The translations under genes and the position numbers were made by a program. From assembly GCA_965267245.1 (NCBI GenBank), contig OZ253939.1, positions 4,278,001-4,342,000 on the forward strand: DNA of 64,000 bases. The letters run 5' to 3'. Numbering within the stretch: the stretch's first letter is position 1; every line of letters begins with the position of its first letter. The notes under the pieces are model-generated. The model saw only the letters and a list, made by a program, of their open reading frames with translations. It did not search any database and was not told where the DNA came from. Shown here piece after piece: positions 6,265 through 15,414 of this stretch. The stretch comes from JANSWY01 sp965267245 (lineage in GTDB: Bacteria; Bacteroidota; Bacteroidia; Cytophagales; Cyclobacteriaceae).

Positions 6265-9030
6265 ATGAGAATTCATTTGATACTCATTCTATTAGGCATC
6301 CTGGTATCCACTAATTCATTTGCCCAAAAGAAGGTACTTGATCACAAAGTTTACAATGACTGGCGCAATATAAAAAGTGCACAAATATCTAGAAACGGTG
6401 AATTTGTATCATTTGAATTGGAATCAAATGGAGAAGCAGATCCTATTGTCAATGTTTTGGGATCTACCGGGAAAAAACTCCTCACCTATAAGAGGGGGGA
6501 AAAACCTCAAATTACATTTGACTCGCGACATGTTGTTTTCACAATTAAGCCATCAATAGATTCATTGAAAGTCTTGAGAAGGAATAAAGTAAAACAAGAA
6601 GATCTTCCTCGCGATTCATTGGCATTTTTTAATCTTGAAACTAAGAACTTTAGAAAACTTTCTGGTTTGATCGATCTTAAGGTTCCTAAGAAATGGTCCG
6701 GTTGGGTTGCATATCGTTTTGAAGTTGATTCTATCAAAGAAAAGAGTGATGCAAAGACTTTGGCAATCTACAATCTTGAGTCTTCAGAAGTATTTAAATA
6801 CCCAAAGGTTTTAACGTACACGCTTTCACAAGAGGGTGGAAAGATTGCCTTTGAATCTGAGGGAGATTCTACTTTTTCTCAAGGGATTTACGTATTTGAT
6901 ACAAAATCAACAAAACTTAAACCTGTTTTTCGATCGAAAGGTAAGTACTTTTCTTTGACGTGGGATAAGGTTGGAAGTCAGTTAGCATTCGTAACTGACC
7001 TGGATTCAACAAAATCCCTTTTGAGACAATATGACCTTCATCTTTGGGAGGGGGCGGATTCCTCAAGACGTGTGGCACATTCAGAGTTGGCTGTTTTTGA
7101 AAATGATTGGCAGGTAAGTGAGAAATTCTCTAATTACTTTTCAAGGGATGGTTCTAAATTATTTTTTGGAGCTAAGGAATTTCCAATAATTCAGGATACT
7201 TCACTTCTGGAGGAGGAGATAGTAAATGTGGAAGTATGGTCATTTAAGGACCAGCGTTTATTTACACAGCAAGAGATAGAAAAGGAAAAAGACCTGAATA
7301 AGGCATATACGGCTGTTTATGACATTGCCAATGATAAGGTTCAATTTCTAGGGAGCCTCGACATTCCAGATGTTACAGTAGGGACTGAAGGTAATAGTAA
7401 TAATGCCATAGGCCTCAACCCTAACCCATATAGAAAATTTGTGTCCTGGGAAGGTTTCCCTTATTACAATGATATTTATGCGATAAACGTCTCGCAAGGA
7501 AATGCACGGCTCATTAAAAAGAAAGTGATGACTTTCGAAGCAGATTTGTCACCAGGAGGAAATTATGCTTGTTGGTATGACATGAAAGATTCATCCTGGT
7601 ATACCTATTCTTACAAGTTGGATGAAATCAACAAAATCACTGAAAATGATAAAGTACCGTTTTTTAATGAACGCCATGACACACCAAGTGATCCCTGGCC
7701 TTATGGAATATTGGGCTGGACTGAGAATGATCAGAGTATTTTGATTTATGATCGATGGGATATTTGGGAAGTGAATCCTCTAGGTGAAAAACCCATGAAA
7801 AACCTCACTAAGAATGGACGGGCGAGGGAGCTAAAGTATCGGTATATTAAATTGGATGAGGAAGAAAAATTCATATCAAACGGACAAAAGCTATTATTAA
7901 GTGGTTTTTTTGAGAAGGATAAAGCCGAAGCACTCTTCGAACTGAAACTAGGGTCAGGTAAAGCTCCCAATGAACTGTTGTCAGGGGATTACAAATTTGC
8001 AAATTTTATAAAGGCACAAGAAAGTACTGAGATCCTGTACACCAAAGAAAACTTTGAAGTGTTTCCGGATCTATTGGTGACTACCGGAAATTTCAAAAAT
8101 GCTACCAGAATAAGCAATGTTAACCCGCAACAGAAGGAGTACAATTGGGGAACTATTGAACTCATTAAATGGAAATCATTAGATGGAGAAACATTGGAGG
8201 GTATGCTCGTGAAACCAGAAGACTTTGATCCCAATAAAAAATATCCCCTGATTGTTAATTTTTATGAGAAAAGTGCTGATAACCTGAACAATCACAGAGA
8301 TCCTTTTCCACACAGATCCACTATAAATTACACTTTTTATGCTTCTAGGGGTTATATAATCTTTAATCCGGATGTTCATTATAAAACCGGATATCCTGGT
8401 GAGAGTGCGTTCAATTGTGTAGTGTCTGGCGTCAACTCACTTGTTGAAAAAGGTTTTATTGATCAAGATAGAATTGGTCTTCAAGGTCATAGCTGGGGAG
8501 GCTATCAGGTGGCTTATCTGGTTACTAAAACGGACATGTTTGCATGCGCTGAATCAGGAGCACCAGTACCAAATATGATCAGTGCCTATGGTGGAATAAG
8601 ATGGTGGACAGGTCTTAGCAGAATGTTTCAGTATGAACATACCCAAAGTAGGATTGGAGGTACCTTATGGGAATATCCGGATCGTTATATTGAGAACTCT
8701 CCAATTTTTTATATTGACAAGATCAATACTCCCTTGTTGATCATGCATAATGATAAAGATGGTCATGTTCCCTGGTATCAGGGTATTGAATTTTTCGTAG
8801 CATTGCGAAGGTTGGGAAAACCAAGTTGGTTCTTAAATTATCAGGGGGAGCCCCACTGGCCCCAAAAGCTGGAGAATAGAATAGATTTCAATATCAGGAT
8901 GCAGCAGTTCTTTGACTATTACCTGAGAGATGAGCCCATACCAAGATGGATGGATGAAGGTGTACCTGCTGTGAAAATGGGGATTGATCAGGGTCTGGAT
9001 TTGATTGAGGAGAATACCATTGACGAATAA
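6265..9030 (+). CDS. S9 family prolyl-oligopeptidase-like serine peptidase, secreted
   Basis: A 921-residue exported peptidase. The ATG at 6265 is chosen because it is followed directly by a good signal peptide (MRIHLILILLGILVSTNSFAQ, cleaved after FA); an in-frame TTG 30 bases upstream would add a polar leader. Residues about 25-620 form the beta-propeller-like N-terminal part, and residues about 650-900 the alpha/beta-hydrolase domain. The catalytic triad is visible: S743 in GHSWGGY, D832 in HNDKDGHVPW and H864 in GEPHWPQ. Such enzymes cleave oligopeptides in the periplasm, usually after proline or in dipeptidyl fashion; the exact specificity cannot be read from sequence. Confidence 0.9.
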   Translation: MRIHLILILLGILVSTNSFAQKKVLDHKVYNDWRNIKSAQISRNGEFVSFELESNGEADPIVNVLGSTGKKLLTYKRGEKPQITFDSRHVVFTIKPSIDSLKVLRRNKVKQEDLPRDSLAFFNLETKNFRKLSGLIDLKVPKKWSGWVAYRFEVDSIKEKSDAKTLAIYNLESSEVFKYPKVLTYTLSQEGGKIAFESEGDSTFSQGIYVFDTKSTKLKPVFRSKGKYFSLTWDKVGSQLAFVTDLDSTKSLLRQYDLHLWEGADSSRRVAHSELAVFENDWQVSEKFSNYFSRDGSKLFFGAKEFPIIQDTSLLEEEIVNVEVWSFKDQRLFTQQEIEKEKDLNKAYTAVYDIANDKVQFLGSLDIPDVTVGTEGNSNNAIGLNPNPYRKFVSWEGFPYYNDIYAINVSQGNARLIKKKVMTFEADLSPGGNYACWYDMKDSSWYTYSYKLDEINKITENDKVPFFNERHDTPSDPWPYGILGWTENDQSILIYDRWDIWEVNPLGEKPMKNLTKNGRARELKYRYIKLDEEEKFISNGQKLLLSGFFEKDKAEALFELKLGSGKAPNELLSGDYKFANFIKAQESTEILYTKENFEVFPDLLVTTGNFKNATRISNVNPQQKEYNWGTIELIKWKSLDGETLEGMLVKPEDFDPNKKYPLIVNFYEKSADNLNNHRDPFPHRSTINYTFYASRGYIIFNPDVHYKTGYPGESAFNCVVSGVNSLVEKGFIDQDRIGLQGHSWGGYQVAYLVTKTDMFACAESGAPVPNMISAYGGIRWWTGLSRMFQYEHTQSRIGGTLWEYPDRYIENSPIFYIDKINTPLLIMHNDKDGHVPWYQGIEFFVALRRLGKPSWFLNYQGEPHWPQKLENRIDFNIRMQQFFDYYLRDEPIPRWMDEGVPAVKMGIDQGLDLIEENTIDE

Positions 9031-9134
9031 GAATTGATTGGTTTGCCGTTGGCCAGTCCTTGCTTCCACTCCCCACGAAAAGGGGTTAAGGAGTCCAATG
9101 ATATCGTATTGATTATTATAAAGAATAATACAAT

Positions 9135-9539
9135 ATGAGATTCAGCAAATATTTGATGACTGTAACAGCAGCTCTTCAGTTTGTTTTGGCAGTACTACTT
9201 ATGTTTTTGCCAGATGAATTGATAGAACTATTTGATTATACCAATGGGTTTATTTTACCATTGACCTTACAGATAATTGGCGCCTGTTATTTAGGAATGG
9301 CCATGTTAAACTGGATGACAAAACAACAATTGCTAGGAGGGATTTACGGCAAACCTGTTACAGTTTTGAACTTCACACATTTTTCGGTATCAGCAATTAC
9401 ATTGATTAAGGTACTGGACGTTTCATCCACATTGTTTTACCCGGTTGTTATACTTGCAATCTTGTATGCTGGTTTGAGTTTGGGATTTGGGTATTTAATG
9501 TTGCAAACACCTAAAATAGTTGCTGGTTCGTCAATCTAG
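9135..9539 (+). CDS. Small integral membrane protein of unknown function
   Basis: A 134-residue protein made of four hydrophobic segments (about residues 8-25, 44-62, 70-95 and 103-127) joined by short loops, with a basic N-terminus (MRFSKYL). No recognised family motif. An AT-rich inverted repeat (ATTATT/AATAAT) lies just before the ATG and could fold over the start region. The 3' end overlaps the convergent M1 peptidase gene by 9 bases. Function not assignable. Confidence 0.7.
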   Translation: MRFSKYLMTVTAALQFVLAVLLMFLPDELIELFDYTNGFILPLTLQIIGACYLGMAMLNWMTKQQLLGGIYGKPVTVLNFTHFSVSAITLIKVLDVSSTLFYPVVILAILYAGLSLGFGYLMLQTPKIVAGSSI

Positions 9540-11147
9540 TTTTTTGGACTTTACATAATAATCAGCGCTAATAGTCAATTTTTGGCTTTTGGAATTCAAT
9601 GATTTTTCACTGGTAGTAGGATTTAATCGAAGCACCTTTTCTCCAATCATGACATCCAATGGCATATTAAATCCTTCAATACAATTGGTCCATTTATAAG
9701 TAAGTTTACTCCCTTCAAACTTGTAATGGAACTCAGGAATTTGAGTTGTACGCAAATATTGGTCAAATACTTTTGTCAGGTCTACCGGAATTCTTTCGTC
9801 TACATATGACTCTATTTGTTGAGTTGTGACAGTTTGGTGGTAGAATTCTTCATTCATACCTCGTAAGATTTCTCTCCATTTGTCATCATCATCCAATATA
9901 GTTCGGATCATATGGATCATGTTTCCTCCTTTGGAGTACATATCTCCTGAACCTTCGGAGTTTACACCATAGGTACCAATGATTGGCGCATCATTTTGAA
10001 TCGTCCTTCTGGTGCCAATGACATATTCACGGGCAGCATCTTTGCTAAAGTGGTAATCCAAATAAAGGTTTTCAGAATAATTCGTGAATCCTTCATGCAC
10101 CCACATATCAGCGGCATCTTTATAGGTAATGTTGTTGGCAAACCATTCATGTCCTGATTCATGAATGATGATAAAATCAAATTTCAATCCCCAACCAGTT
10201 CCACTTAAGTCTCTTCCCAGATAGCCATTCTTGTATTGGTTTCCATAGGTAACTGAACTTTGGTGCTCCATTCCTAAATAAGGAGCTTCCACGAGTTTGT
10301 AGCTGTCTTCATAAAAAGGATAGGGGCCAAACCAATATTCAAATGCTTCCAACATCATTGGAACCTGTTTGAATTGTTTTTTGGCTTTTTCCAAGTTATG
10401 TTCTAAAACCCAATAATCAACATCGAGAGGTCCTTTTTCGCCGTTGTAGATCTCCTGGAAGTTCACATAGTTGCCAATGTTTATATTGACTCCATAATTG
10501 TTGATCGGATTTGATACAAACCAATTATAGGTATCAGTCTCACCATTTTTTTGAACACTTCTTAACCGTCCATTGGAAACATCAACTAAACCCTTTGGAA
10601 CGGTAACACTGATCAGCATACTGTCCACCTCATCATACATGTGATCTTTGCATGGCCACCAGATACTGGCACCTATTCCCTGACAAGATGAGGCAATGAA
10701 TGAATTTCCTTTGCTGTCTATTGTCCAGGTGATGCCTCCGTCCCAGGGTGGACGTTTAGCTTCAACAGGTGTTCCCGAATAGTAGACTATTATTTCTTCA
10801 AAGTTACCTTTGACCTGTGGTTTTTCAAGTTCAATAAAATGCGCGTTGATTTCAGATTTGATTTTGAGCTTTTTCCCATCCTGTAGAACACTATCTAATT
10901 TAAGAGGGCGCTGCAAATCAATTTGGATGGTTTGGTAAGGTGTTAGAACCTGATATCTAATTGTGTTTTTACCATGGAGGCGTTTGGTTTCTGGTAACAC
11001 CTCCACATCCAGGTGATAGTAGTTCAAATCCCACCATGATCTTTCAGGAGTAATAGAACCTCGTAAAGTATCCTGGCGATTGAATTGCGCAAACAAATTA
11101 CTGGAAGCGACAAAAAGAAAAAGTATAACCAGAGATTTTAATTTCAT
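9531..11147 (-). CDS. M1 family zinc aminopeptidase, secreted, short form
   Basis: A 538-residue exported metallopeptidase with signal peptide 1-20 (ends NLFAQ). Zinc site HESGH at 329-333 with the third ligand E352 in VHEGFTNYSE, the gluzincin pattern. The exopeptidase motif appears as LGMEHQ (292-296) in place of GAMEN. Family members are often about 850 residues; this one stops shortly after the catalytic domain, as many Bacteroidota homologues do, so it lacks the large C-terminal helical domain. It probably trims peptides in the periplasm. It follows the solute-binding-like gene by 11 bases and is probably co-transcribed with it. Confidence 0.9.
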   Translation of the reverse strand: MKLKSLVILFLFVASSNLFAQFNRQDTLRGSITPERSWWDLNYYHLDVEVLPETKRLHGKNTIRYQVLTPYQTIQIDLQRPLKLDSVLQDGKKLKIKSEINAHFIELEKPQVKGNFEEIIVYYSGTPVEAKRPPWDGGITWTIDSKGNSFIASSCQGIGASIWWPCKDHMYDEVDSMLISVTVPKGLVDVSNGRLRSVQKNGETDTYNWFVSNPINNYGVNINIGNYVNFQEIYNGEKGPLDVDYWVLEHNLEKAKKQFKQVPMMLEAFEYWFGPYPFYEDSYKLVEAPYLGMEHQSSVTYGNQYKNGYLGRDLSGTGWGLKFDFIIIHESGHEWFANNITYKDAADMWVHEGFTNYSENLYLDYHFSKDAAREYVIGTRRTIQNDAPIIGTYGVNSEGSGDMYSKGGNMIHMIRTILDDDDKWREILRGMNEEFYHQTVTTQQIESYVDERIPVDLTKVFDQYLRTTQIPEFHYKFEGSKLTYKWTNCIEGFNMPLDVMIGEKVLRLNPTTSEKSLNSKSQKLTISADYYVKSKKLD

Positions 11148-11158
11148 ACGATTAGCAT

Positions 11159-12019
11159 TTAAAATTTATACCTGATCAGGTCAGGATCATAGTCTTTATT
11201 GTCAATTATGCCAGATTGGTGCAAGGTGTAAATTACATTTTTTAGCATTTTTCTACTTACCTCCTTGGTGGTTGTCCATTCTGTAGAGTGAAACCATTGT
11301 TCCGCATCTTCCAGGTCAATTTTATACCTTTCACTGACTTGTTGGACGGCATCCAATGAACGCATGAATTGACCACTCACAAACTGAATGGTGTTCAGAA
11401 GCATCTCAATTTGTAATGGTGCCCTTTCCAATATTGAATCAGTGGCAGCAATCATAAAGCAAGGCCAGGGAGTGATGTACTCACCAACTCTTTTAACCCT
11501 TCCCTGGTCTACGTAAGGTTTGGTGGTATACTTTTCCCAATAGAAAACATCGGTTTCTTTCTTTTCCAGGCTTTCTAATGCAGTATCCAGGTTATTGATT
11601 ACCTCAAATTGAGAGTCTTCCAATGGTTTTTCTTTGTGAAAAGCGTCCACTTTAGCCATAAGGTGTGAGCCTGATCCTGGACGGCTTATCGCATATTTCT
11701 TGGTGAAAATATCTCCATAATAGGTGATAGGATTATTCGTGCCAGTATGAATACCCCAAATTAGAGGTGTATTGACATAGCCTGAAACTATTCTACTTGG
11801 GTTGCCTTTAATAATATCAGCAACAATTCCTTCAGTGAGCAACACAGCCAAATCAATTGACTCTTCTCTGAGGGCTTTGGTCATAGCCCCGGTTCCACCT
11901 TTAAAATCGATCCATTCCAGCTCAATATTACTCTTGCTAAATATATCATTCTCGATCGCAAGGTGCCACGGCAAATTGAAATGTTCAGGTACACCACCTA
12001 CTTTCAGTTTAAGCTTCAT
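11159..12019 (-). CDS. Cytosolic periplasmic-binding-protein-like (SsuA/THI5-like) protein
   Basis: A 286-residue protein with the fold of the type 2 periplasmic binding proteins: it begins LKVGGVPEHFNLPWHLAIEN, then FKGGTGAMTKALREESIDLA and SRPGSGSHLMAK, patterns shared with SsuA/TauA/NMT1 solute-binding proteins. It has no signal peptide and no ABC permease or ATPase genes are near, so it is unlikely to serve a transporter. A group of signal-less homologues is common in Bacteroidota and fungi. Ligand and role unknown. First gene of a probable two-gene unit with the M1 peptidase. Confidence 0.75.
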   Translation of the reverse strand: MKLKLKVGGVPEHFNLPWHLAIENDIFSKSNIELEWIDFKGGTGAMTKALREESIDLAVLLTEGIVADIIKGNPSRIVSGYVNTPLIWGIHTGTNNPITYYGDIFTKKYAISRPGSGSHLMAKVDAFHKEKPLEDSQFEVINNLDTALESLEKKETDVFYWEKYTTKPYVDQGRVKRVGEYITPWPCFMIAATDSILERAPLQIEMLLNTIQFVSGQFMRSLDAVQQVSERYKIDLEDAEQWFHSTEWTTTKEVSRKMLKNVIYTLHQSGIIDNKDYDPDLIRYKF

Positions 12020-12159
12020 GTCTGAAAATTTGGAGTAAAACTAGTAAGCAATCGATTAAATGGTCTTAATTTTTTTAAAATCTGTAATCCCGAGGTTTAT
12101 TACTTCAATTAATGTATCGAGTAATTGGATAATTATAAATCATAAGACAATTTTGTGAA

Positions 12160-12543
12160 ATGCGCAGATTAAAAGGTTTATTGATCATATACCTATCCCT
12201 CAATATGTTGGGGAGTGCGCTGCTATATCCACTTATCTACCTTGATTTCAATCTTCGAAAGGAATACATTCAGGAAGTTTTGTGTATCAACAAAGATAAA
12301 CCTATCACTGTCTGCGGTGGATCATGTTACCTTAACAGTAAGTTATCTGATTTAACTTCTCACCAGGAGCAGGAAAAGCAAATTCAGCAAGAATTTAATG
12401 TGAATTTCTTTGCGCAGGAAACTGTTAAGATTGATTTGTACAATCAAAAAATTGAATTGGAGAGTTCTTATTTAATTCAAAACACAGACTTTATTCAGAG
12501 TTTGAAGATCTCTGATATATTTCATCCCCCTCGATTGGTTTAG
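12160..12543 (+). CDS. Small membrane-anchored protein with three cysteines
   Basis: A 127-residue protein. Residues 5-28 are a hydrophobic anchor; residues 40-62 carry a distinctive motif, LCINKDKPITVCGGSCYLN, with C42, C52 and C56; the rest is polar with an amphipathic, Q-rich middle. Similar short proteins of the pattern C-x9-C-x3-C are, from memory, seen beside TonB receptors and metal-handling genes in Bacteroidota, but I cannot name a family. It is the first rightward gene of the MbnP/MbnH cluster. A weak promoter-like element (CAATTTTG, 12148-12155, with TTGG about 20 bases upstream) ends only 4 bases before the ATG. Confidence 0.65.
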   Translation: MRRLKGLLIIYLSLNMLGSALLYPLIYLDFNLRKEYIQEVLCINKDKPITVCGGSCYLNSKLSDLTSHQEQEKQIQQEFNVNFFAQETVKIDLYNQKIELESSYLIQNTDFIQSLKISDIFHPPRLV

Positions 12544-12638
12544 TTCAATCACAATGGACAATTGATGCCCTAATTCTCTATTGACATATTAATTGAACTT
12601 TTACCAAAGGAGCAACAGCTTCGAAAATTTTTATATTG

Positions 12639-13487
12639 ATGAAATATATAAACATACTTTTTTTCATAAGTATAGTAACACTAGTGTCTTGTAACAATGA
12701 TGAAACACAAGACGAACCTACATTTGGTTCATTCAGTATTGGTTTTGACAATTTCGCAGGAACTGAGGATGTCGAACTCACCACGGATGGTTCAACAGAA
12801 TACCCATTTTCAAATGAGCTAGGTCAGGATTTCAACATTTCCTTATTAGGCTACTACATATCTGAAATTAAACTTGAGGGGCCCAATGGAGAGCTTTGGG
12901 AAGATGAAATGCTTGCAACAGCCGAAGAGTCAAACGGATATTATCACGTGCTGGAACACATGGAGCATACACAAATGCTTGACTTTGAAGGTGTACCAGC
13001 TGGAATGTACAACAAATTGACATTCACATTAGGAGTACAATCAGAAGGTATTACCGAAGGAGCCGCCGGTGGCGTACTGGATGTTGCCAATGGTGGATGG
13101 TTCTGGAACTGGAACAATGGATACATTGCTTTTGCACTTGAAGGGCAGTCACCAGCATCGCCCGGTGAAGCAGGAGCTAATTCATTGGCGGAAGACAATC
13201 CTCACAGCATGGCGTTTCATATTGGAGGGTGGAATGAACCCAACAATAATAGAGAGATCACAATCGAGCTTGGTCAACATGTTGAGGTGAATGAGGAGAA
13301 CGTTCCTTTTGCGCACATTGGCGTGGATATTCTAACACTTTTCAAAGGAGCCAATACAATTGATTTTTCTCAAATGCACAGTGTACATGCCCCAGCAGAT
13401 GGAGCGCTTTTGGCTGAAAACATCAAAGGAGCATTCTATTTACATCATTTAGAACATGATATGAGTAGTCACGACCATTCACATTAA
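12639..13487 (+). CDS. MbnP-family copper-binding lipoprotein, His-rich form (copy 1)
   Basis: A 282-residue lipoprotein (lipobox LVSC, C18; ATG at 12639 preferred over the TTG codon before it). The body matches the MbnP family: FDNFAGTEDVEL, the Trp-rich WFWNWNNGYIAF (W154, W156, W158), FHIGGW (H194) and MHSVHAP (H247, H250). In characterised MbnP, a tryptophan is oxidised to kynurenine by the partner di-heme enzyme MbnH, and copper(I) is bound by kynurenine, histidines and methionine. This copy also has an H/M-rich insertion (YYHVLEHMEHTQM, H103/H107/H110) and a His-rich tail (HHLEHDMSSHDHSH), both absent from copies 2 and 3. Followed closely by copy 2. Confidence 0.8.
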   Translation: MKYINILFFISIVTLVSCNNDETQDEPTFGSFSIGFDNFAGTEDVELTTDGSTEYPFSNELGQDFNISLLGYYISEIKLEGPNGELWEDEMLATAEESNGYYHVLEHMEHTQMLDFEGVPAGMYNKLTFTLGVQSEGITEGAAGGVLDVANGGWFWNWNNGYIAFALEGQSPASPGEAGANSLAEDNPHSMAFHIGGWNEPNNNREITIELGQHVEVNEENVPFAHIGVDILTLFKGANTIDFSQMHSVHAPADGALLAENIKGAFYLHHLEHDMSSHDHSH

Positions 13488-13536
13488 ATCTTTACTGGGG
13501 AAGAACATTCTTCCCAAACCCTTATCAATCGAAATT

Positions 13537-14379
13537 ATGAAGTATTCTATATACTATATTTATTTGATCGCATCAATCAATTTCTTTGGTTGTGCAGATG
13601 ATAATGACCAGCCTGAACCACTGGAGCAGGAAGGAGTAATGATATTGAAATTTGACAATGTCGCGGGGCAGAAAAGTGCCGGTCTGCTATCAGAAGTAGG
13701 TGATACGGATTATCCTTTTACTACATCACTTGATCAGATTTTTAATATCACACTTTTGAGGTATTTTGTATCAAAAGTCTCATTATCAGGCCCTAATGGT
13801 GAAAACTGGTCTGAGGAGTTACTGGTAAGTGCAGATGAAATTAATGGGTACTACCTGATCGATGAGTCTGATATATTATCACAGAAAGTCAATTTAGAGA
13901 AAGTTCCGGCTGGAACATACAATTCTGTGACATTTACAATCGGTGTAGAACAAGAGGGTATTATTGAAGGAGCGGCTGGCGGTGAATTAACGCAAGGAGC
14001 AGGAGCTACAGACCAGGACATGTTCTGGAACTGGAATGCGGGTTACCTGGCGTTAAAAATGGAAGGACAATCAGCGTCATCACCTGGTGAAGCATTTGGG
14101 GAAACTATAGAAGAAACAAATACAAATGGATTCACTTTCCACGTTGGTGGATGGAATGAGCCGAATAACAACAAAGAAATCACACTCTTATTTGATGCCA
14201 TTAGAGTTGCCGATAACCTGGAGCCTGAAGTTCATATTGTCTTTGATGTTTTGAACCTATTCTCAGGTGTAAACGAAATTGATTTATCGATTTCTAATAA
14301 TGTTCATAGTCCTGCATCAGGAGTGTCAGTTGCAGAAAATATTCCGGGTTCTTTTCAAGTTGATCACGTACATCAATAA
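13537..14379 (+). CDS. MbnP-family lipoprotein (copy 2)
   Basis: A 280-residue paralogue of the preceding gene with lipobox FFGC (C19). Family features: FDNVAGQKSA near the N-terminus, MFWNWNAGYLAL (W164, W166), FHVGGWNEPNNN (H202) and NNVHSPASG (H257). The region where copy 1 has its His-rich insertion reads YYLIDESDILSQ here, and the tail is short (VDHVHQ). The stop codon is immediately followed by the ATG of the di-heme gene, so the two are translated from one message and probably work as substrate and enzyme. Confidence 0.8.
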   Translation: MKYSIYYIYLIASINFFGCADDNDQPEPLEQEGVMILKFDNVAGQKSAGLLSEVGDTDYPFTTSLDQIFNITLLRYFVSKVSLSGPNGENWSEELLVSADEINGYYLIDESDILSQKVNLEKVPAGTYNSVTFTIGVEQEGIIEGAAGGELTQGAGATDQDMFWNWNAGYLALKMEGQSASSPGEAFGETIEETNTNGFTFHVGGWNEPNNNKEITLLFDAIRVADNLEPEVHIVFDVLNLFSGVNEIDLSISNNVHSPASGVSVAENIPGSFQVDHVHQ

Positions 14380-15414
14380 ATGAGGAAACTGGTTTTCATA
14401 TTGTCACTTTGCTGGGTATTTTATGGATGCAATGATTCAGATGAACTGATTGTGGATAATTCATACACTTTCATAACACCTGAGAATTTCCCGGAACCGA
14501 CTTACACTTTCAATAACAATGAGGTGACGAGAGAAGGTTTTTTATTGGGGAGAAGGATATTCTTTGATCCAATCCTTTCCAGAGACAGTACTGTTTCCTG
14601 TGTGACCTGTCATGTGCAGGCAGTTGCGTTTGCAGACCCGCAGCATAGGAAAAGTATTGGGATTGATGATCAGGTTGGGATTAGGAATGCACCCCAGATA
14701 GCTAATCTGGCTTTCATGAAAAATTTCTTTTGGGATGGGGGTGTTGTCCATGTTGATTTCATTCCTTTGAATGCCATCGAAAATCCAGTAGAGATGGATG
14801 AATCAACAGGAAATGTCATCGAAAAGATGAAGAATCACCCTGAGTATCCTGCATTATTTGGTGATGCCTTTGGTACGGACAGTGTTTCAACCCCCAGATT
14901 ACAGCATGCTCTTTCCCAGTTCATGACGATGATGGTATCAGCCAATAGCAGGTATGATAAGTACATTCGGAATGAAAGTGAAGAGCTAACACAAGTAGAA
15001 CTCGATGGGTTGGCGCTCTTTAAGGCAAATTGTGGGTCCTGTCATGCGGGTGAATTGTTCACTGATGAATCATTCAGGAATAACGGACTTGATGAAGAAT
15101 TTTCTGATCCTGGTAGGGGCAGGATAACAGAAAAAGAAACCGATAATGGAAAGTTTCGGGTACCAAGTTTACGAAATGTTGGACTTACTGCTCCATATAT
15201 GCATGATGGACGATTTAGCACGTTGGAGGAGGTGATGAAACATTATACAGAAGATGTCAAAGATTCCGAAACCCTGGATGCTATGCTAAAAGTGAACGAC
15301 GGCCAATTAGGAATAGCTCTGGATGAGGAGGAGAAAACAAAAATTATTGCATTCCTGAAGACACTCACTGACCGAGAATTTATTCAGGATGAACGTTTTA
15401 GAATGCCTAGATGA
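14380..15414 (+). CDS. MauG/MbnH-type di-heme cytochrome c peroxidase lipoprotein (copy 1)
   Basis: A 344-residue lipoprotein (C17 in YGC) with two c-type heme sites, CVTCH (74-78) and CGSCH (218-222), in the arrangement of bacterial di-heme cytochrome c peroxidases and MauG. Conserved family blocks include GRRIFFDPILSRD, IRNAPQIANLAF, the region around VPSLRNVGLTAPYMHDGRF, and TLEEVMKHY. Direct linkage to MbnP genes points to the MbnH subgroup, which oxidises a Trp of MbnP to kynurenine; simple hydrogen peroxide reduction remains possible. Starts on the base after copy-2 MbnP and overlaps the next gene by 4 bases (ATGA). Confidence 0.88.
   Translation: MRKLVFILSLCWVFYGCNDSDELIVDNSYTFITPENFPEPTYTFNNNEVTREGFLLGRRIFFDPILSRDSTVSCVTCHVQAVAFADPQHRKSIGIDDQVGIRNAPQIANLAFMKNFFWDGGVVHVDFIPLNAIENPVEMDESTGNVIEKMKNHPEYPALFGDAFGTDSVSTPRLQHALSQFMTMMVSANSRYDKYIRNESEELTQVELDGLALFKANCGSCHAGELFTDESFRNNGLDEEFSDPGRGRITEKETDNGKFRVPSLRNVGLTAPYMHDGRFSTLEEVMKHYTEDVKDSETLDAMLKVNDGQLGIALDEEEKTKIIAFLKTLTDREFIQDERFRMPR

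Noticed and set aside
9070..9134. Hairpins CCCC/GGGG and ATTATT/AATAAT before the small membrane protein gene
   Set aside because: No T-run and limited pairing; too weak to call a terminator or riboswitch.
9531..11147. Truncated M1 peptidase pseudogene
   Set aside because: The zinc site, signal peptide and clean stop are intact, and short M1 forms are common in the phylum.
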